DNA from: an uncultured Anaerolineaceae bacterium
Lineage (GTDB): Bacteria; Chloroflexota; Anaerolineae; Promineifilales; Promineifilaceae
Length of the DNA stretch: 11,132 nt
Assembly (NCBI GenBank): GCA_937967805.1
Contig: CALBTC010000537.1
Span: forward strand, 1-11,132
Reading direction: 5' to 3'
The position numbers were made by a program, and so were the translations under genes. The stretch's first letter is position 1; every line of letters begins with the position of its first letter. Positions 6,270 to 11,132 of this stretch are shown piece by piece. The notes beneath the pieces were generated by a model that was not told where the DNA came from, did not search any database, and saw nothing but the letters and a program-made list of their open reading frames with translations.

Positions 6270-9065
6270 TTAGTTTTCAACAGTGATTGATTCCAGCAAA
6301 ACCGCATCGCTTTCAGAGCCGTTGGGCTGCACAGCCTGGAGGCGCTGGCCGGTTTCAGCAATGTAGAGGCCAATTTCCAGCCGGTAGCTGCCCGTTGGCG
6401 TGTCGGGCGGCAGCGTGATCTGGTAGCTGTCGGTCACGACCTCGTCACTCAGCCAGCGGCTGGTGGGATACTGGTTTTGCTGCGGCATCACGTCTTGCTG
6501 CCACAGGCAGGGATTGCAACTGCCGTCAGCTTGCAACAGGTGGATAAATACAGTGTAGTCGTTACTTGGTTCTGTTTGTGCCTGCCAGATGAGGTCAAGC
6601 TGGTACTGGTTCGCATTATCGAGGGAGGCAAGATTGTAGCCCAGCAGCTTGATTTCGTTGCCAAAGGTGGCGGGATACGGCCGTGCCACAGCCGGCACCG
6701 TAAACTTGCGCTCTGTTACCTCCACGCGCAGGGGACCAAGATCTGACGTGGCCAGCGTCGCGTCCGCCCCATCCAAAAAGCGGGCCAGCAAACGGTACTC
6801 CCCGGAGGGGATGTCGTTGGGCAGCCGCACCGTTTGCCAGTCGATAAGAAATTGGGGCGTTTGCCAGCTTGTGAATGGATATGTATCATGCACCGGCTGG
6901 GTATTGCTCAGGATGCGCCCCACGTTGTTGCCGCCCATCAGCTCCAGCCGGATGCTGGTGTAAGGCACAAATTCTGTGGCATACCACCACAGCGCCAGGT
7001 CGATGCTTTCGCCCGTGGCGGCTTCCAGCGCACCGCGCGTCACGCCCAACAGTTCCAGCTGAGGGCGAATGGTTTGGTTAAGGACAATGGGCGGTTGGGG
7101 AAAATTACGCGGTGGTTCGCCGGGAAGCACGGTGATGTTTTCAATCAGGTAGGTGTCGCCGGCGTAACGGCCATTTTCATCCAGCCGGGGCAAACGCGCG
7201 CCGCTGCTGGCAGAAAACAGCCCCAGACGCAGCCGGTAACTGCTGCCCAGCGGCGCACCCGCAGGCACCTCGATTGCCACGCGCTGCACAATCGTTTCCC
7301 CCCGCGACCATTGTGCTGAAGGATAAGCAAACGTCTCTTCCTGGCTCCAGCGATGTCCCCAATCATCTTCAAAATGGATGAAGGGAGTGAAATCGGCCGT
7401 TTGGTCAAAATTCACCTGCCAGTAAAGAAAAAGGAGCAGCGGTTCACCAGCGGTTGCCTGACCTACCTCATACCCCTTCAGAGTAATGGCATTGCCAAAA
7501 TTTACGGACAGGGGCAGAGCAGGTGTAATTGTTGGCGCATTGTCCATCTCATAAGCAAGAAACGCCACGCTGCCATCGGGAGCAAACGGTGTGGGCAACA
7601 GGTCTGCTTCGGAAAAGTAAGGGATGGCCCATTCAGGCAGTGGGCTGTTGTGGGGAAAGATGTAGACTGCTTCCTCACGGGCGGGGAAAACCACCGCCTG
7701 GCTTTGCGGCAGCCATTTTACCTGCTCATATTTGTCGCTCAGGTAAGCCAGCGTGGGATGTTGGTAATGCAGCGCCGAGACGTAAATGTTTTTGTTCTCA
7801 GTGTCTAATTGATCCAGGAAATCGGCCACGGCCGTTAAATCCCCATCCGTTTCGTAGAAAACGGCCGTCTCCTGCCCCCACACCCGAAAATAAAGCCGCT
7901 CCGTGAGCAATCCGCCCACCATCAAGGCCAAAACGCCCACCATAAGCACCGCTGACGTCAGCTCGATCCGCTTGAACTGCCGGCCTAAATCATTGACAAA
8001 AACCATCAAGCCCACGCCGGGCAAATAAAAAACGAAGGGAATCAAGCCAATGGCGCGTAAGTTGCTAGGAACAATCTCATTGACCGCCAGGGCCGTGGGC
8101 AATAGCATGACGAATGGTGCCAGCAGCAGCAGCAGCACGCTTGCCCGCTGCCAGTCGGCCTGCAAAGCGCGCCAGCGCCAGATGAGCATCATCCAGCCCA
8201 CCAACAGCAGACCACCCCAAAACCAGCCGAACAACGGCCGTTCCGGCAAATTAAAGCGTATGTAGGGATCGCCCACCAGAAAGAACATTTGCAGCGAACG
8301 CAGGATGCTCTCCCCCAGGGTCAATGCCGTCTCGTCGGGGGCGACCTGGCTGATGCGCACCCAAAACGCATCCGGGTTGGCCACAAAAAAGCCCAGCAGT
8401 GGGGCCAACACAACGAGGGCTACGCCGCCGACCAGCAGCAACTGCAAGCCGCGCTTACGCCATTGGCCGCCAAACAGCAGCGGCAGGCTGGCCATGAGCA
8501 GCAAAACGGGAAAAAGGCGCGCGGCCAGGTAGGTGTAAGCCGTCAAACCTAAGAAAACGCCGCTCAGCAGCAGCCATTTGCGCTGATCCAGCCGAACGCC
8601 ACGCAGCAGCGCCGCGACCGTTAGCGTTTGCAGCAGCGGCTGGGTGATGGCCCGAAAACCCAGATGGCTAAACAGCAAATGCCAGAAGCTAATCGCCAGC
8701 AGCGCCGCCGCCACCAGCGCCACCCGCCGGTCGCGGAACAGTTCCAGTCCCAGCCAGTAAACGGCCGCAGCCGTGACAATGCCCACCAACGCGGCCGTCA
8801 GCCGCAGGGTAAATACGGAATCGCCCAGCAAGCGCATCAGACCACCTGCCAGGTAGAAAAAGAGCACTTCTTTACCCGTATAGCTGGTGATGAAAAGCGG
8901 CCGTTCCCCCTGAAGCCCAATTTCACTGGCCAGGATACCGTTGGCAGCTTCGTCGTAGTGCACACCGGCGGGCACCTGGGACAAATCGCTCAGGCGCAAT
9001 GTAGCGGCTGTCATCAGGCAAAAGAGCATGAAGAGCAAAGCGTGACTGTGTTGAAGGCGTCGCAT
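6270..9065 (-). CDS. GT39-like (GT-C fold) integral membrane glycosyltransferase with three repeated C-terminal beta domains
   Basis: This is a polyprenyl-phosphate-sugar-dependent glycosyltransferase of the PMT/ArnT superfamily, acting at the outer face of the cytoplasmic membrane. Acceptor and sugar are unknown. It has 931 residues. Residues 9-390 carry about ten hydrophobic segments. The first external loop has HYDEAANG (36-43), whose Asp38-Glu39 fits the acidic catalytic pair of GT-C enzymes. SHLGFRAITQPLL (133-145) and NLRAIGLIPFVFYLPG (335-350) are typical of bacterial family members. Residues 390-520 form a soluble linker region. Three similar beta-rich modules follow at about 521-647, 658-783 and 797-930. 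Each has an ITLKGYEV-like opening, an aromatic LxWQ-like strand and a P-x-G-x-YRL-like ending. Cys850 and Cys853 may form a disulfide. The ATG start has no clear ribosome site. Family assignment is firm, function is inferred. Confidence 0.85.
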   Translation of the reverse strand: MRRLQHSHALLFMLFCLMTAATLRLSDLSQVPAGVHYDEAANGILASEIGLQGERPLFITSYTGKEVLFFYLAGGLMRLLGDSVFTLRLTAALVGIVTAAAVYWLGLELFRDRRVALVAAALLAISFWHLLFSHLGFRAITQPLLQTLTVAALLRGVRLDQRKWLLLSGVFLGLTAYTYLAARLFPVLLLMASLPLLFGGQWRKRGLQLLLVGGVALVVLAPLLGFFVANPDAFWVRISQVAPDETALTLGESILRSLQMFFLVGDPYIRFNLPERPLFGWFWGGLLLVGWMMLIWRWRALQADWQRASVLLLLLAPFVMLLPTALAVNEIVPSNLRAIGLIPFVFYLPGVGLMVFVNDLGRQFKRIELTSAVLMVGVLALMVGGLLTERLYFRVWGQETAVFYETDGDLTAVADFLDQLDTENKNIYVSALHYQHPTLAYLSDKYEQVKWLPQSQAVVFPAREEAVYIFPHNSPLPEWAIPYFSEADLLPTPFAPDGSVAFLAYEMDNAPTITPALPLSVNFGNAITLKGYEVGQATAGEPLLLFLYWQVNFDQTADFTPFIHFEDDWGHRWSQEETFAYPSAQWSRGETIVQRVAIEVPAGAPLGSSYRLRLGLFSASSGARLPRLDENGRYAGDTYLIENITVLPGEPPRNFPQPPIVLNQTIRPQLELLGVTRGALEAATGESIDLALWWYATEFVPYTSIRLELMGGNNVGRILSNTQPVHDTYPFTSWQTPQFLIDWQTVRLPNDIPSGEYRLLARFLDGADATLATSDLGPLRVEVTERKFTVPAVARPYPATFGNEIKLLGYNLASLDNANQYQLDLIWQAQTEPSNDYTVFIHLLQADGSCNPCLWQQDVMPQQNQYPTSRWLSDEVVTDSYQITLPPDTPTGSYRLEIGLYIAETGQRLQAVQPNGSESDAVLLESITVEN

Positions 9066-9145
9066 GGCGGGATTTTATCGCTGGAAACGCAGTTCGTCGA
9101 TTGGCGTTATTTGACAGTCACGTTTATTTGTGAAATTAAGAACTT

Positions 9146-9198
9146 GCGTAGGTTTCGCGTAGGTTCGGCGTAGGTACGGCGTACAGACCAGCGTAGGG
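9146..9198 (+). promoter_or_regulatory. Array of five GCGTA(GGT) direct repeats with 11-bp spacing; candidate operator
   Basis: GCGTA begins at 9146, 9157, 9168, 9179 and 9191, so the spacing is 11, 11, 11 and 12 bp. The first three units extend to GCGTAGGT, the fourth is degenerate (GCGTACAG) and the fifth reads GCGTAGGG. The units therefore fall on one face of the DNA helix. The last one ends six bases before a candidate extended -10 box. Winged-helix activators of the OmpR/PhoB and SARP type are known to bind direct repeats with this spacing close to the -10 box, so an activator site is the leading reading. The protein that binds is not in the window. The array might also act on the divergent glycosyltransferase gene, which starts 80 bases away. 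Confidence 0.6.
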
Positions 9199-9201
9199 AA
9201 G

Positions 9202-9212
9202 TGGTATAGAAT
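9202..9212 (+). promoter_or_regulatory. Candidate extended -10 promoter element
   Basis: TGGTATAGAAT contains an extended-TG arrangement (TG, one base, TATAGA at 9205-9210) and also an overlapping TAGAAT (9207-9212) that matches the -10 consensus at five of six positions. The expected -35 position (9182-9187, TACAGA) is poor and lies inside the repeat array, as expected for an activator-dependent promoter. Transcription would start near 9217-9219. Confidence 0.45.
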
Positions 9213-9217
9213 CTTCT

Positions 9218-9332
9218 GCGAAGGGTAAAAATCTCTTCTTCTTCTCCTCCTTTTAACGAGGGTCAGGTTTCGGCGTTCCTGACTCTCTAAAAAATAACCG
9301 GGCTGGCAACATTGCCAGCCCGATTTTTTTTT
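9218..9332 (+). ncRNA. Candidate small RNA of about 115 nt with anti-Shine-Dalgarno tract and terminator
   Basis: Between the candidate promoter and a strong terminator there is no ATG or GTG start on this strand, so the segment is either a non-coding RNA or an untranslated leader of murJ. It holds a pyrimidine tract at 9229-9254. That tract includes CTCCTCCTTTT, which is complementary to a Shine-Dalgarno sequence. A hairpin follows with GAGGGTCAGG (9258-9267) pairing with CCTGACTCTC (9278-9287), one G-U pair, and a ten-base loop. The terminator hairpin comes last. A single-stranded C/U-rich patch followed by hairpins is the common layout of small RNAs that block ribosome-binding sites. Transcription here is inferred, not shown. 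Confidence 0.45.
9299..9332 (+). terminator. Strong intrinsic terminator upstream of murJ
   Basis: CGGGCTGGCA (9299-9308) pairs perfectly with TGCCAGCCCG (9313-9322) around a four-base loop, followed by A and nine consecutive T residues (9324-9332). This is a textbook rho-independent terminator pointing toward murJ, whose ATG is only 28 bases further on. No gene on this strand ends nearby (pheA stops 3.3 kb upstream), so it must terminate either the candidate small RNA or a murJ leader. Confidence 0.92.
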
Positions 9333-9346
9333 ACCGTCACGTCGCG

Positions 9347-9352
9347 TATAAT
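9347..9352 (+). promoter_or_regulatory. Perfect TATAAT -10 box for a probably leaderless murJ mRNA
   Basis: TATAAT ends eight bases before the ATG at 9361, so transcription should begin within a base or two of the start codon. No Shine-Dalgarno sequence precedes that ATG. The -35 position overlaps the T-run of the terminator (9324-9329) and matches TTGACA poorly. Confidence 0.55.
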
Positions 9353-9360
9353 CCTCGCCC

Positions 9361-11001
9361 ATGCCTGCAGAAAACGACAATAAGTATGATCCTGAAATTG
9401 TAACGGCCGTTCCCAGCAGCCATTCACTGGTTATGCGTGCTGCAGGACTGGTTAGCGCAGCTGTTTTATTGAGCCGAATTGTGGGGTTAGTGCGTGATAT
9501 TATCATTAAGGCCAATCTGGCTGTGACAACCCTTCCGGCTGAGGCGTATGAAATCGCGGTGCGCCTTCCCGAAACTATTTTTTTGATTATTGCCGGCGGG
9601 GCAATTGGCTCAGCGTTTATCCCTACCTTTGCCGCCTATTTTGAGCAGGATGACAGCGAAGGTGGCTGGCGGCTGTTTTCTAACGTCATTAACCTGATAA
9701 CGGTGGTTGTCACGACCGTTTCCCTTCTCAGCATTCTATTTGCTCCCGATCTTGTCATTTTGTTGGCCAATGAAAAAGTGGCTGCTAACCCGGAACTACT
9801 GCCGCTAACGGTGCGCCTAATGCGCATCATGCTGTTGTCACCTATCATTTTTGGAGCCAGTGGCGTGATTATGGGGGCGCTTAATGCCCGGCAACATTTT
9901 TTGCTGCCGGCACTGGCCCCCACTGTTTACAACATTGGCATTATTGCTGGCGGCTTGTTGTGGCCTGCAAGCGAACCAGAGGAAGCAGCCATGGGGTTTG
10001 CTGTAGGTACGGTGGTTGGCGCACTGGGGCATATTGCGGTGCAATTACCTGGGCTATGGCAGAAAAAGGCGAAGTATACGGCCGTCTTTTCCCTACGCGA
10101 TCCCGGCGTCAAACAAGTGCTCAAATTGATGTCTCCCCGTGTGCTGGGATTGTCCTTTAGTGAAGTGAATAAATTTCTCATTATCGTGCTCACCAATCCG
10201 ATGGTGACCGGCAGCTTACCAGCCTTAAATGCGGCCTTTCGGCTAATCATTATGCCACAGGGATTCATTGGGCAAGCATTGGGCATTGCGGCGTTTCCTA
10301 CGCTTTCTACTTTAGCAGCGCGTGGTGCCTATGAAGAAATGCGCCGGATTCTGGCCAATTCTCTACGTATTGTACTGTTTTTAGGGCTGCCGTTTTCGGC
10401 CATCTTCTCAATTTTGAATCAGCCTGTTGTGTCGCTGCTGTTTGAATGGGGCATTATGGGTGACGAAGATATTGCCTTGATAAGCTGGGCACTGTTATTT
10501 TATGCCATAGGCTTGCTCCCCTTACTCGCTTTGGAGGTTATTGCCCGGGCATTTTATGCGCTCAGCGATACCTTGACGCCAGTTTTAGCAGGTGGCGTGC
10601 AAATTCTCATCATGTGGGTGTTGAGTCTTTGGTTTAGCCAGACAATTTTCCCCCAACAAGGCTGGCTGCCCTTAGGTGGATTGGCATTAGGTTTTAGCAT
10701 TTCGAATATCGTTGAAGTGTTGCTGCTGCTATGGCTGCTACGGCGCAAGTTAGGTGGCATCCAAGGTGAATCGCTGCTGAAAGGTTTGTGGCGAATGAGT
10801 GCGGCTACTTTGCTAATGGCAGGCGGTATGTGGTTAACGCAATTAAACTTACCTTCACCTACGGGACTAAGGCAATTACTAATGCAATTAATTATTGTAG
10901 GCGGTCTAGGGGGTGCGATCTATCTACTTACCTGCGCCGGGCTGCGGCTTGAGGAACTTAATCAACTATGGCAATACGGCCGTCGCCGCCTCAACCGTTG
11001 A
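9361..11001 (+). CDS. murJ: MurJ/MviN lipid II flippase
   Basis: This membrane flippase moves lipid II, the peptidoglycan precursor, across the cytoplasmic membrane (MVF family of the MOP exporters). It has 546 residues and many hydrophobic segments in the pattern of the 14-helix family. The signature SRIVGLVRD lies at 38-46, keeping the two arginines (39 and 45) that match essential Arg18 and Arg24 of E. coli MurJ. GGAIGSAFIPTF is at 79-90. By eye, E. coli Asp39 aligns with Glu61, and the Arg52 position is hydrophobic here. An in-frame stop at 9349-9351 makes the ATG at 9361 the longest possible start. Met25 (9433) is an alternative that would remove a hydrophilic N-terminal tail. The gene looks more AT-rich than the importer and pheA genes. 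It stands alone, behind its own control region. Confidence 0.93.
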   Translation: MPAENDNKYDPEIVTAVPSSHSLVMRAAGLVSAAVLLSRIVGLVRDIIIKANLAVTTLPAEAYEIAVRLPETIFLIIAGGAIGSAFIPTFAAYFEQDDSEGGWRLFSNVINLITVVVTTVSLLSILFAPDLVILLANEKVAANPELLPLTVRLMRIMLLSPIIFGASGVIMGALNARQHFLLPALAPTVYNIGIIAGGLLWPASEPEEAAMGFAVGTVVGALGHIAVQLPGLWQKKAKYTAVFSLRDPGVKQVLKLMSPRVLGLSFSEVNKFLIIVLTNPMVTGSLPALNAAFRLIIMPQGFIGQALGIAAFPTLSTLAARGAYEEMRRILANSLRIVLFLGLPFSAIFSILNQPVVSLLFEWGIMGDEDIALISWALLFYAIGLLPLLALEVIARAFYALSDTLTPVLAGGVQILIMWVLSLWFSQTIFPQQGWLPLGGLALGFSISNIVEVLLLLWLLRRKLGGIQGESLLKGLWRMSAATLLMAGGMWLTQLNLPSPTGLRQLLMQLIIVGGLGGAIYLLTCAGLRLEELNQLWQYGRRRLNR

Positions 11002-11012
11002 TCCTGCTCTCT

Positions 11013-11069
11013 GGGAGGGTGAAGCTTTCACCAAGGTTTTTGCGGGAACCTCCCGGAGGTTGATTCACC
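11013..11069 (+). other. Structured 3' segment with mutually exclusive hairpins
   Basis: GGTGAA (11018-11023) can pair with TTCACC at 11027-11032 or with a second TTCACC at 11064-11069. GGGAGG (11013-11018) can pair with CCTCCC (11049-11054), while AACCTCC (11047-11053) can instead pair with GGAGGTT (11055-11061). The alternatives compete, as in RNA switches, but the segment could equally be a palindromic intergenic repeat. No known riboswitch class was recognised. It lies directly after the murJ stop. Confidence 0.4.
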
Positions 11070-11081
11070 TGAGAAACCAAA

Positions 11082-11103
11082 AGCCCGGCCAAATGGCCGG
11101 GCT
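11082..11103. terminator. Terminator-like hairpin downstream of murJ
   Basis: AGCCCGGCC (11082-11090) pairs perfectly with GGCCGGGCT (11095-11103) around the loop AAAT. On the plus strand the tail is pyrimidine-rich (CCCTTCTTCCTCTTCTC) rather than pure T. On the minus strand it is TTTTGGTTT, somewhat better. It may therefore end murJ, a gene converging from beyond the window, or both. Confidence 0.65.
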
Positions 11104-11132
11104 ATCCCTTCTTCCTCTTCTCTTCCTTCAAA

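Larger units (their letters stand above)
1518..10983. repeat. Dispersed palindromic octamer ACGGCCGT, 15 copies
   Basis: Copies start at 1518, 2684, 3324, 3933, 4109, 4418, 5034, 5341, 6677, 7828, 7861, 8234, 9403, 10078 and 10976. All lie inside six of the seven genes (none in the lipoprotein gene) and none in intergenic DNA. They are read in all three frames: as Thr-Ala-Val eight times, as X-Gly-Arg five times and as X-Arg-Pro twice. Amino acid or codon preference alone therefore does not explain them. By base composition a fraction of one copy would be expected. Confidence 0.85.

Noticed and set aside
9111..9139. Perfect TTGACA on the plus strand as a -35 box
   Set aside because: At 16-18 bp spacing the -10 position reads AATTAA or similar, a poor match, so a promoter is not supported.
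8289..9173. Plus-strand open frames opposite the glycosyltransferase N-terminus, rich in Gln, Arg and His
   Set aside because: They are antisense readings of hydrophobic leucine/alanine-rich membrane segments, with no motifs and no ribosome sites.
9146..9198. GCGTAGGT repeats as a CRISPR array or replication iterons
   Set aside because: Units are only 8-11 bp with no spacers, and there is no replication gene, DnaA box cluster or cas gene nearby. An operator fits better.

Overview
The window most likely comes from a member of the Chloroflexota, probably an Anaerolineae- or Caldilineae-like lineage with roughly 55-58% GC. This is an inference from protein style: a BMP lipoprotein with a long acidic tether, a very long GT39-type membrane glycosyltransferase with repeated C-terminal beta domains, and a MurJ with a divergent first half. 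No rRNA or other phylogenetic marker is present to confirm it.

Region by region. 80-5116 (+) is a complete nucleoside-type ABC importer: BMP/Med-family substrate-binding lipoprotein, two permeases (NupP-like and NupQ-like) and a double-domain ATPase (NupO-like). The three downstream genes are tightly packed. A 15-bp hairpin separates the binding-protein gene from them and probably lowers their expression. 5202-6041 (+) is a complete prephenate dehydratase (pheA) for phenylalanine synthesis. It lies behind a palindromic repeat and has no Shine-Dalgarno site. 6042-6269 lies between convergent genes and holds two kinds of palindromic repeat. 6270-9065 (-) is a 931-residue GT-C/GT39-family membrane glycosyltransferase with three repeated extracytoplasmic domains. 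9066-9360 is a dense control region: an array of 11-bp direct repeats, an extended -10 box, a candidate small RNA with an anti-Shine-Dalgarno tract and a strong terminator, and then a perfect TATAAT eight bases before the next start codon. 9361-11001 (+) is the lipid II flippase MurJ. The last 130 bases hold a structured segment and a terminator-like hairpin.

The importer genes form one functional unit for scavenging purine or other nucleosides. pheA, the glycosyltransferase and murJ are housekeeping or envelope genes with no evident functional link to it. No defence system, prophage, CRISPR array or transposase is visible.

The most unusual signals are non-coding. (1) The palindromic octamer ACGGCCGT occurs 15 times, all inside genes and in all three reading frames, resembling the HIP1 phenomenon of cyanobacteria. 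(2) The repeat-array, promoter, small-RNA and terminator arrangement lies ahead of a probably leaderless murJ. (3) There are three distinct families of palindromic intergenic repeats, one of which shows compensatory base changes.
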